This document shows, in pieces, positions 1-5,399 of a DNA stretch of 5,399 bases (position 1 is the first letter of the stretch; every line of letters begins with the position of its first letter). The translations under genes and the position numbers were made by a program. The DNA is from an uncultured Bacteroidota bacterium (GTDB lineage: Bacteria; Bacteroidota; Bacteroidia; Flavobacteriales; BACL11), in the NCBI GenBank assembly GCA_902514225.1, contig CABXPN010000050.1, positions 1 through 5,399 on the forward strand, in the 5' to 3' direction. The notes beneath the pieces are model-generated. The model saw only the letters and a program-made list of their open reading frames with translations. It ran no database searches and was not told the origin of the DNA.

Positions 1-24
1 TAGGTTGTAATCCTGCTACCCCGA
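1..24 (+). tRNA. 3' end of a tRNA gene, probably tRNA-Pro (cut by window edge)
   Basis: Bases 1-4 and 12-16 can form the T-stem (GG/CC, A-T, one T-G wobble; the fifth 5' base lies outside the window) around a 7-base loop at 5-11. Bases 17-23 (TACCCCG) would be the 3' acceptor strand, implying a 5' strand CGGGGTA, and base 24 (A) the discriminator. An acceptor opening with C1-G72 plus discriminator A is typical of bacterial tRNA-Pro. CCA is not encoded. The loop is odd: TTGTAAT instead of the usual TTCRANN, so C56 is replaced by G. It could therefore be a variant, a decayed copy, or chance resemblance. A T run follows at 27-32, as after many tRNA genes. Identity rests on the last 24 bases only. 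Confidence 0.45.
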
Positions 25-60
25 CATTTTTTCTTCAAAAGTATAATATAATTTTTTTAG

Positions 61-68
61 TATATTTG
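61..68 (+). promoter_or_regulatory. Bacteroidota-type promoter -7 element (TATATTTG)
   Basis: TATATTTG fits the Bacteroidota -7 consensus TAnnTTTG exactly and is followed by C, as is frequent. It lies 35 bases before the first start codon, leaving a leader of roughly 30 bases if transcription begins several bases downstream. A T tract sits just upstream at 52-58. No clear TTG-type -33 element is seen about 20 bases upstream, where the sequence is A-rich, so the call rests on the -7 match and its position. It would drive the whole four-gene run. Confidence 0.55.
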
Positions 69-103
69 CTTGGTATTACGACAAATACAATTAATTAATA
101 TTT

Positions 104-1201
104 ATGATGAAAAAAACACTATTAATAATTACAGCAGTAGCTTTTACTACATTTGGTTTCTCACAACAAATTAGTCGTCATGTGGTAGCTAGTGGAGGTG
201 TTTATGCCACATCATCAGGCTACAGTTTATCCTCAACTATAGGAGAACCTATGGTTGCTACACTGACTTCTGCATCTAATGTATTAACGCAAGGTTTTCA
301 GCAAAGTTTTCCTCCTATAACTTGTGATGTTCCAACAAATTTGCAATTAGAAACAGCATTTGATACTAGATCTTGGGTAGAGTGGGATGAAATGAGTTCT
401 GCTAGTGATAGCGCATCTTTTTATAAAGTTGTATACAGAGCTGTAGGAGATACAACATGGCTCATTAAGCAAAAACCATACGGTGGTAATCAAACCCCAA
501 CCGTAAGAGTGAGATTACAGTTTTTAACTGCAAGTACACTCTATGAGATGAAAATAAAAGCAGGATATAACTCTGGATGTATTTCAGATTTTAGTCCAAT
601 AAGTTATTTTACAACAGCTGATGAGTGCCCAAATGTTTCCAACTTCTCAGTGTCCTCTCCCAAATCAACAAAAGCTGTATTTAGCTGGGATACAACATCA
701 TCTTATAGTTTTGTTAGAATTAAATTTAGAGTTGACACTCAGAATGCTGCATGGATGAGTGCAGGAGGTTTTGGAGTTTCTTACCCTCTCTTAAGTAAAT
801 CTAAGAATGGATTAACTCCTGGAGAGTCTTATAGAGGACAAGCAAGAACCTGGTGCGATCCAAATGGAGGCCCTTATCGATCTCTTTTATGGACACCATT
901 AATATTCTGGACACAACCATCTTCAATCAGAGTTGATGGTGGAACATCAATAAACAATTTAGATGTTTATCCTAACCCAAGTAGAGATGTATTTAATGTA
1001 GAGTTTAATTCAGAAAACAAACAGAAAATAGAGGTAAGAATACTCAACTTATTAGGGGAGATTGTCTTTAGAGAAAACTTAGAAGAATTTGTAGGGGAAT
1101 ATACTCATTCGTTTAACTTAGGAGAGTATTCCAAAGGAGTTTACCTATTAGAATTAGATACCGATAATGGACTGATAAGCAAGAAACTTATTTTACAATA
1201 A
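104..1201 (+). CDS. T9SS-secreted fibronectin-III-like surface protein (gene A)
   Basis: A 365-residue protein probably exported by Sec and then across the outer membrane by the type IX secretion system, ending secreted or anchored at the cell surface. Residues 1-20 are a signal peptide (MMKK, hydrophobic stretch, likely cut before QQ). Residues 21-68 form a Bacteroidota N-terminal module with TIGEP and LTQGFQQ motifs. Two Fn3-like beta-sandwich domains follow, about 74-172 and 174-272, each ending in a tripeptide-rich strand (YFTTA, FWTQP) and each holding a cysteine pair or more. Residues about 280-365 are a type A sorting domain: YPNPSRD at 289-295, a central GEIVF strand, and a Lys-rich end KKLILQ. 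ATG at 104 or 107 both work; 107 would give the usual MKK start. No Shine-Dalgarno is seen, which is normal for the phylum. It is first in the probable operon. The C-terminal half is a close paralogue of the gene at 3143-5338. No catalytic motif was seen; adhesion or matrix function is inference. Confidence 0.93.
   Translation: MMKKTLLIITAVAFTTFGFSQQISRHVVASGGVYATSSGYSLSSTIGEPMVATLTSASNVLTQGFQQSFPPITCDVPTNLQLETAFDTRSWVEWDEMSSASDSASFYKVVYRAVGDTTWLIKQKPYGGNQTPTVRVRLQFLTASTLYEMKIKAGYNSGCISDFSPISYFTTADECPNVSNFSVSSPKSTKAVFSWDTTSSYSFVRIKFRVDTQNAAWMSAGGFGVSYPLLSKSKNGLTPGESYRGQARTWCDPNGGPYRSLLWTPLIFWTQPSSIRVDGGTSINNLDVYPNPSRDVFNVEFNSENKQKIEVRILNLLGEIVFRENLEEFVGEYTHSFNLGEYSKGVYLLELDTDNGLISKKLILQ
623..1201 (+). 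repeat. Paralogous Fn3-2 plus sorting domain, copy 1 (partner 4763-5338)
   Basis: The last 192 codons of gene A align end to end with the last 191 codons of gene A'. Both carry KNGLTPG, RTWC-P-GGPYRS, WTQP-SIRV and SINNL-YPNPSRDVFNV. Bases 974-1000 are identical to 5111-5137 (27 bases), within a 20-residue stretch where 17 residues are the same. Confidence 0.88.
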
Positions 1202-1223
1202 TATAATTATAAATAATACAACT

Positions 1224-2468
1224 ATGAAAAAAATTACTTTAACAATAATAAGCATGATATTCTGTGCAATTACCTTTGCTCAAAGTGTACCACAAGGAAT
1301 CAATTACCAGGCGGTAGCAAGAGACGCCTCTGGAGTTGAACTAACAAACCAAACTTTAACTATACAGCTATCTGTAATGTCAGGAAGCTCAACAGGAAGC
1401 GTAAGTTGGCAAGAAACCCATTCAGTAACTACTAATGATTTTGGACTTTTTACTGCAGTTATTGGTGGAGGAACCTCAACAGGAGGTGGTACTTCAGCAA
1501 CATTTGATGATGTCGATTGGGGTTCTATAACACATTTCTTAAAAGTAGAAATGAATGGTGTAGATATGGGGACTACACAGATGATGAGCGTACCTTATGC
1601 TCTACATGCTGCTAGTTCTTCTGATAATCATTGGGGACAAGATGGTTCTGGAAATATACATGCATCAAATGGAGGTAATGTAGGTATAGGAACATCAAAT
1701 CCAATAAGAGGTAAATTAGAGATTTCTGGAAATCAACTATGTTGTGGGTCTACCAATGGTTCTTTTAATTATTTCTTAGGAGGAGGATCTGGGAACCAAA
1801 CCTGGAACTGGTATTCTGGTACTGATAATTTTGATATAAGTGTATATGCTGATGGTCGTTTTATGGGCTCGGGTATTCATATCTTTTCAGATGAGCGTAT
1901 TAAAAATGTAATTGGATTAAGCAATTCAAAAAAAGATTTGTCTACTCTTTTATCTCTTGAAATTACGGACTATAAAATGAAAGATGAAGCAAAAGGAAAT
2001 AAACCATATAAGAAAGTAATTGCACAGCAGGTAATGAGTGTATATCCGCAAGCGGTGAGTTTAACAACAGAAGTGGTTCCTGATATTTATCAACTATCTA
2101 CTATTGATAATGGATATGTATCATTAGAAACTAACCTTAAAGTAGGAGAAAAAGTAAGGTTAATTTTTGAAGATGAAGCATCTCTTTTTGATGTAATAAG
2201 TGCAGATAAGAATGGTTTTAAAGTGTCTACAGATAAGTCCGGTGAAGTTTTTGTGTATGGAAGAGAGGTAGATGATTTCCATGCGGTAGATTATGAATCT
2301 CTTTCTATGTTAAATGTGTCTGCAACTCAGGAACTTTATAGATTAATTCTCAGTCAGCAACAAACAATAGAATCCTTAGAAACAGAGGTAGCGGAAATTC
2401 GAACAGATTTTGATGAAAGGCTAAAAGAATTAGAAGGAATAATAAATACAACAACATTAAATAAATAA
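1224..2468 (+). CDS. Tail-fibre-like protein with peptidase S74 chaperone domain (gene B)
   Basis: A 414-residue exported protein resembling the Bacteroidota tail fibre domain family. Signal peptide 1-19 (cut before QSVPQG). Residues 22-128 form a module running from VPQGINYQA to SVPYALHA, common at the start of such Bacteroidota proteins. Residues 131-221 are Gly/Ser/Asn-rich with NVGIGT at 152-157, a motif typical of beta-rich tail-fibre-like regions. The S74 intramolecular chaperone begins at SDERIK (222-227) and continues through VIAQQV (265-270). In studied S74 proteins the chaperone drives trimerisation and then cuts itself off before the Ser of this motif, here between F221 and S222; Ser and Lys of the motif are both kept. 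An extra beta-rich segment (about 285-350, with VPDIY and VFVYGREVDDF) separates this core from NVSATQE and a C-terminal coiled coil (about 371-406). No T9SS sorting domain is present, so its final location is uncertain. It lies 22 bases after the first gene. No phage genes are nearby, so a phage origin is not supported. Confidence 0.92.
   Translation: MKKITLTIISMIFCAITFAQSVPQGINYQAVARDASGVELTNQTLTIQLSVMSGSSTGSVSWQETHSVTTNDFGLFTAVIGGGTSTGGGTSATFDDVDWGSITHFLKVEMNGVDMGTTQMMSVPYALHAASSSDNHWGQDGSGNIHASNGGNVGIGTSNPIRGKLEISGNQLCCGSTNGSFNYFLGGGSGNQTWNWYSGTDNFDISVYADGRFMGSGIHIFSDERIKNVIGLSNSKKDLSTLLSLEITDYKMKDEAKGNKPYKKVIAQQVMSVYPQAVSLTTEVVPDIYQLSTIDNGYVSLETNLKVGEKVRLIFEDEASLFDVISADKNGFKVSTDKSGEVFVYGREVDDFHAVDYESLSMLNVSATQELYRLILSQQQTIESLETEVAEIRTDFDERLKELEGIINTTTLNK
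1281..1607 (+). repeat. Paralogous N-terminal module, copy 1 (partner 2527-2856)
   Basis: Codons 20-128 of gene B match codons 20-129 of gene B' at protein level along the whole module, with a nucleotide run such as GTACCACAAGGAAT kept in both. The match stops after SVPYALH in both genes, marking a clean module edge beyond which the two proteins are unrelated. This points to tandem duplication followed by replacement of the C-terminal part, or to module shuffling. Confidence 0.8.
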
Positions 2469-2472
2469 TTTG
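2458..2472 (+). promoter_or_regulatory. TTG start region of gene B', coupled to the stop of gene B
   Basis: The stop of the upstream gene (TAA, 2466-2468) is one base from TTG at 2470-2472. In the downstream frame a TAA at 2458-2460 blocks any earlier start, and no in-frame ATG exists before the signal peptide. Starting at TTG gives MKKKLLTLLS, a complete signal peptide matching that of the upstream paralogue residue for residue in layout. The tight junction suggests translational coupling or reinitiation. Confidence 0.8.
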
Positions 2473-3135
2473 AAAAAAAAACTATTAACTTTATTAAGTG
2501 TACTGTTTTGTGTAGTTATTTTTGCACAAAGCGTACCACAAGGAATAAACTATCAGGCAATAGCAAGAGACACTCTAGGTAACGAGATTCTTAATCAGAA
2601 TTTGACCATTCGACTTACTATCCTTTCAAATGGAACGAATGTATGGGAAGAATTACATTCTACTTCCACAAACAATTATGGGCTTTTTACGCTTGTTGTT
2701 GGTCAAGGAGCATCTACTGCTGCTGGTGCAGTTGCTGCATTTAGTGATATTAATTGGGGAGGAGCACCTCATAGCTTACAAGTAGAAACAGATGATGGGA
2801 GTGGCTTTGTAAATATGGGAATTGATCAACTTTTAAGTGTCCCTTATGCTTTGCATTCACCTTCTTTTTTTTCGAATATGCAAGGAGGTAAGGTTGATGT
2901 TGGACCAGAACCTGGTTTAGGTATTAAGATTGTATCTGTAACATTTCCAACTCCATTTACTAATCCTCCAAATATAATTTGTACAGCTTCTGCACAGCCA
3001 GGAACAATTTTTGACGATTCTTTTAATATTACTGTACGCTCGGTAACAAACACTGGTTTTGAAATGATTGTAAATAGAGTGGATAGCTATAGTTGGGCAC
3101 AAGATCTTGATGCTTTTTGGATGGCTTTTGAGTAA
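2470..3135 (+). CDS. Exported protein with H-type-lectin-like C-terminal domain (gene B')
   Basis: A 221-residue exported protein, probably sugar-binding. Signal peptide 1-19, cut before QSVPQG. Residues 22-129 repeat the N-terminal module of the preceding gene (VPQGINYQA, a Trp-Glu-Glu strand, NNYGLFT, SVPYALH). Instead of an S74 region, residues about 138-221 resemble an H-type lectin (the Helix pomatia agglutinin and discoidin C-terminal family): GGKVDVG opens it, then VTFPTPFTNPPNI (157-169), a strand ending TNTGFEMIV (193-201), and a C-terminal FWMAF, the place of the family's W-x-A/S strand. The family usually forms trimers that bind GalNAc or similar sugars, but the Trp-His pair of the snail lectin's sugar site is not evident, so specificity is unknown. 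There is no T9SS sorting domain. The start is TTG at 2470; the gene ends 7 bases before the next start. The lectin assignment comes from motif spacing read by eye. Confidence 0.88.
   Translation: MKKKLLTLLSVLFCVVIFAQSVPQGINYQAIARDTLGNEILNQNLTIRLTILSNGTNVWEELHSTSTNNYGLFTLVVGQGASTAAGAVAAFSDINWGGAPHSLQVETDDGSGFVNMGIDQLLSVPYALHSPSFFSNMQGGKVDVGPEPGLGIKIVSVTFPTPFTNPPNIICTASAQPGTIFDDSFNITVRSVTNTGFEMIVNRVDSYSWAQDLDAFWMAFE
2527..2856 (+). repeat. Paralogous N-terminal module, copy 2 (partner 1281-1607)
   Basis: The second copy of the VPQGINYQA to SVPYALH module, inside gene B'. Third positions differ in many codons, so the duplication is not recent, while the protein motifs are kept. Confidence 0.8.
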
Positions 3136-3142
3136 TATCCAA

Positions 3143-5338
3143 ATGAAAAAATCTATTGTCTTATTGGGTTTTGTTTTAATTAGTTTTTTTTCTTTCTCCC
3201 AGCAGTTAGGAACTAAGGTTCTTTCTAGTGGAGGGAATCAAACTGTAGTGGGTAATTTTTCATTATCAAGAACAATTGGAGAACCTATTATTAGCACTTC
3301 CTATTCTAATAGTTTGGATTTAACACAAGGATTTCAACAGCCAACAAAAAAACTAAATCCTGTTATGGGATGTACAGATTCAATAGCTTTTAATTATAAT
3401 TCTCTTGCAACAGTTGATGACAGAAGTTGTATATATTGTAATTTATCTTCTGTTTTAGCAGATACTTTAACAAAGTGCGATAGTTTATTTACTGTTTTTA
3501 GTGTTAGTGGATATAATTATTTATGGAGCACAGGAGAAACCACTCAAAATATAGTAGTGGATACAGGAGGAAATTTTACTTTAACAATAACTGATTCTTT
3601 AGGATGTACTTACACAGATTCTGTTTATATTTATGACTATTTCCATTCATTTTATGTATCTGATTATACTATGGGATTTGAAACAAATGAAGATATAAGT
3701 GGATGGCTTATTGAAGATGCAAATAATGACGGATTTTCATGGAATCAAAGTGCAGTCACAGGCGTTAATTTTAGTGGAGGAATGTTCTATAATTATAATA
3801 TTGATGGAGTTACTCCTGCAGAAGACTGGCTATTTTCACAATGTTTTATTTTAGATTCATCAGAAGCCTATGATTTATCTTTCTATTATAGAGTAGCAGG
3901 ATTCCTCTGGCCAGAGAATTTATCTGTATATATTGGGGATGCTCAAAGTAGTACATCTATGAATTCAAACCTTATTGTAATGGATTCTCTTACTAATGAC
4001 ATGTATGACTCAACATTTATAAATTTCTCAGTTCCAACTTCAGGAACATATTATATTGCTTGGAAAGCTCATAGTAATTCAAATATGTGGAGAATAGATT
4101 TAGACAACATTAATCTTTCTATTAATACTGACGTATTAGGGTGTACAGATTCTACAGCATTTAATTATAATCCACTTTCAAACATAGGTGATAGTAGTTG
4201 TATTCCAATAATATTTGGATGTATAGATTCAACAGCTTTTAATTACAATCCTGCAGCAAATACAGATGATGGTTCGTGTTTGCCATTTTTATATGGGTGT
4301 ACAGATTCAACCGCTATAAATTACTATACTGCAGCAACAATTGATGACGGTAGTTGTGTGTATTGTGTTTATGGTTGTACTGATAGTATTGCATCTAATT
4401 ATAACGTAAGTGCTACTTGTGATGACAGTTCATGTATTTATCCAAATGTTTGTGGATCAATAACAGGTGTATTTATAAGTGACATCATTCACGATAGAGC
4501 AACCTTTAATTGGGATAATATGAATTCACAATATTGTCAAGTAGATCAAATCAGATTCCGTTACAGAGAAGTAGGTACTAATAGTTGGAGTACTAAAACA
4601 ATGGGAGTACCAGTAGGAAGTGGATGTAATACGTCTAATACTTCTAAATTAGTTCTTGGATTAACTCCAAGTACAACATATGAATATGACTTTAAAATAT
4701 GGTATTGTAATGCATCTACAGTTCAGTGGCATGCAAATGGACAATTTACCACAGCTCCACAATGTGATAATGTAATTAATGTAATACCAACTCCAATCAC
4801 TAACACTAAGACTCAATTCTGTTGGGATAGTGTTTCTACTTACGCATTTGTAAGATTACAATATAGAGAAAACGTGCCAGGAAGTTCCTTTAGTAATATT
4901 GGAGGTATGGGAGTATTCTCACCAATACTTTGTAAAGACAAGAATGGTTTAACTCCAGGAACAGATTATAGGGTTATGTGGAGAACATGGTGTAATCCAT
5001 CAGGTGGTCCTTATAGATCATCAGGATGGGACGGACCGGTACTTTGGACACAGCCAACATCAATAAGAGTTGAGGGTGTAACATCAATCAATAATTTAGA
5101 GATTTATCCGAACCCAAGTAGAGATGTATTTAATGTAACATTTATATCCGATAGTAAACAATCCATAGAGATAAGAGTAGTAAATTTAGTTGGAGAGATT
5201 GTTTATAGAGATAATGTAAACAACCATATTGGTAAGTATAGTAATTCTATAAGTTTAGAAAAATATTCCAAAGCGATATACTTTTTGGAAATACAGACAG
5301 ATGATGGAATAGTCAATAAAAAGTTAATTCTTCAATAA
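3143..5338 (+). CDS. Large T9SS-secreted modular adhesin with Cys-flanked repeats (gene A')
   Basis: A 731-residue protein, probably a secreted or surface-anchored adhesin. ATG at 3143 is chosen because it opens a clean signal peptide (MKKSIVLLGF to about 19, cut before QQ) and lies 7 bases after the previous stop; in-frame starts at 3107 (TTG) and 3110 (ATG) would put extra residues before it and overlap the previous gene. Domains in order: the N-terminal module with TIGEP and LTQGFQQ (21-66); one GCTDS repeat (76-96); a PKD-like beta segment with YLWSTGE (about 100-165); a choice-of-anchor-J-like domain (about 172-328) with GFETNEDISGW, an EDW motif at 227-229 and WRIDLDNI (316-323); four GCTDS repeats at exact 26-residue spacing (333-431); two Fn3-like domains (about 437-538 and 541-638); and a type A sorting domain (about 645-731) with YPNPSRD and final KKLILQ. 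Such repeats are often read as metal- or disulfide-stabilised spacers. No catalytic site was seen. Confidence 0.94.
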   Translation: MKKSIVLLGFVLISFFSFSQQLGTKVLSSGGNQTVVGNFSLSRTIGEPIISTSYSNSLDLTQGFQQPTKKLNPVMGCTDSIAFNYNSLATVDDRSCIYCNLSSVLADTLTKCDSLFTVFSVSGYNYLWSTGETTQNIVVDTGGNFTLTITDSLGCTYTDSVYIYDYFHSFYVSDYTMGFETNEDISGWLIEDANNDGFSWNQSAVTGVNFSGGMFYNYNIDGVTPAEDWLFSQCFILDSSEAYDLSFYYRVAGFLWPENLSVYIGDAQSSTSMNSNLIVMDSLTNDMYDSTFINFSVPTSGTYYIAWKAHSNSNMWRIDLDNINLSINTDVLGCTDSTAFNYNPLSNIGDSSCIPIIFGCIDSTAFNYNPAANTDDGSCLPFLYGCTDSTAINYYTAATIDDGSCVYCVYGCTDSIASNYNVSATCDDSSCIYPNVCGSITGVFISDIIHDRATFNWDNMNSQYCQVDQIRFRYREVGTNSWSTKTMGVPVGSGCNTSNTSKLVLGLTPSTTYEYDFKIWYCNASTVQWHANGQFTTAPQCDNVINVIPTPITNTKTQFCWDSVSTYAFVRLQYRENVPGSSFSNIGGMGVFSPILCKDKNGLTPGTDYRVMWRTWCNPSGGPYRSSGWDGPVLWTQPTSIRVEGVTSINNLEIYPNPSRDVFNVTFISDSKQSIEIRVVNLVGEIVYRDNVNNHIGKYSNSISLEKYSKAIYFLEIQTDDGIVNKKLILQ
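3368..3430 (+). repeat. Isolated GCTDS repeat unit (R1) in gene A'
   Basis: This 63-base segment encodes residues 76-96, GCTDSIAFNYN through DDRSC, the same 21-residue Cys-flanked unit as the tandem array 770 bases downstream. It is separated from the array by the PKD-like and anchor-J-like domains. An extra Cys (C99) follows three residues after the unit, as in R4 of the array. Confidence 0.9.
4139..4450 (+). repeat. Tandem array of four 78-base Cys-flanked repeats in gene A'
   Basis: Four units begin at residues 333, 359, 385 and 411, that is exactly every 26 residues or 78 bases, with a 21-residue core (Gly-Cys, DS, N-Y, acidic pair, S-Cys) and a 5-residue linker. Cores: R2 with NPLSN, R3 with NPAAN, R4 with YTAAT, R5 with NVSAT. 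R2 and R5 deviate from the DDGSC ending (GDSSC and DDSSC). R4 adds C408 in its linker and R5 adds C426 inside its core. The conserved Asp/Asn positions fit a small metal-binding or disulfide-closed loop, which is inference. Confidence 0.92.
4763..5338 (+). repeat. Paralogous Fn3-2 plus sorting domain, copy 2 (partner 623-1201)
   Basis: The partner copy in gene A'. Similarity is strongest over the GGPYRS motif and the start of the sorting domain and weaker in the last 60 codons, where the two differ at many positions but keep the KKLILQ end. Confidence 0.88.
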
Positions 5339-5339
5339 G

Positions 5340-5359
5340 AATTATTTTAAAAGATAATT
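5340..5359 (+). terminator. Weak AT-only hairpin after the last gene
   Basis: AATTAT (5340-5345) and ATAATT (5354-5359) are perfect inverse complements around an 8-base spacer, two bases after the final stop. The stem has no G-C pair and no T run follows directly (the T tract is at 5382-5388), so it is a poor intrinsic terminator; in such AT-rich sequence it could be chance. Confidence 0.2.
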
Positions 5360-5387
5360 GGCAAAAGAGAAAATCGATTTATTTTTT

Positions 5388-5395
5388 TAAGTTTG
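5388..5395 (+). promoter_or_regulatory. Possible promoter -7 element (TAAGTTTG) for a gene beyond the window
   Basis: TAAGTTTG matches TAnnTTTG exactly and overlaps the end of a T tract at 5382-5388, in non-coding sequence after the operon's last stop. The nearest upstream TTG (5358-5360) is 27 bases away, longer than the usual spacing, so a -33 element is not supported. The gene it would serve is not in the window. Confidence 0.35.
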
Positions 5396-5399
5396 TATT

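Noticed and set aside
1202..1223. Internal promoter between the first and second genes
   Set aside because: The 22-base gap is AT-rich but contains no TAnnTTTG match and is too short for a full promoter.
1224..2468. Prophage tail gene
   Set aside because: Although the S74 domain is known from phage tail spikes, the protein has a Sec signal peptide and a Bacteroidota-type N-terminal module, and no other phage gene is present.
2844..3053. Reverse-strand open frame of 69 codons inside the lectin-domain coding region
   Set aside because: It is fully antisense to a well-supported gene, has no leader features, and its product has no recognisable signal or motif.
2917..3102. Second reverse-strand open frame of 61 codons in the same region
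   Set aside because: It overlaps the previous antisense frame and the lectin domain; it is a composition shadow of the forward gene.
3107..3142. Earlier in-frame starts for gene A' (TTG 3107, ATG 3110)
   Set aside because: They would add up to 12 residues before a complete MKKS signal peptide and overlap the end of gene B'; ATG at 3143 fits better.
4139..4450. CRISPR-like array, because of the regular 78-base spacing
   Set aside because: Units are in-frame coding repeats of a protein with conserved cysteines; there are no identical short repeats separated by unique spacers.

Overview
The window is AT-rich (coding sequence included) and reads as a chromosomal piece of a marine-type Bacteroidota, most likely Flavobacteriales. 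Four things point there: type IX secretion (T9SS) type A sorting domains on two proteins, the Cys-flanked GCTDSxAFNYN repeats common in marine Flavobacteria, a TAnnTTTG-type promoter -7 element, and A/T-rich leaders without Shine-Dalgarno sequences. The placement is inference from these hallmarks; no taxonomic marker gene is complete in the window.

Layout. Bases 1-24 look like the 3' end of a tRNA gene (best guess tRNA-Pro) cut by the window edge, followed by a T run. A promoter-like TATATTTG lies at 61-68. Four genes on the + strand then follow with gaps of 22, 1 and 7 bases and no convincing internal promoter or terminator, so they are probably one operon: (A) 104-1201, a T9SS-secreted protein with two fibronectin-III-like domains; (B) 1224-2468, a phage-tail-fibre-like protein with a peptidase S74 intramolecular chaperone; (B') 2470-3135, a protein with the same N-terminal module as B but a C-terminal H-type-lectin-like domain, started at TTG; (A') 3143-5338, a large T9SS-secreted modular adhesin with five Cys-flanked repeats, a PKD-like segment, a choice-of-anchor-J-like domain and two Fn3-like domains. 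The last 61 bases hold a weak AT hairpin and a second promoter-like -7 element facing out of the window.

The most notable property is the symmetric A-B-B'-A' order. The outer genes share their N-terminal module and about 190 C-terminal residues; the inner genes share their N-terminal module of about 107 residues. All four products carry Sec signal peptides, so the locus probably encodes a set of cell-surface or secreted structural, adhesive or sugar-binding proteins made together. That joint role is inference: no enzyme, transporter or regulator in the window ties them to a known pathway.
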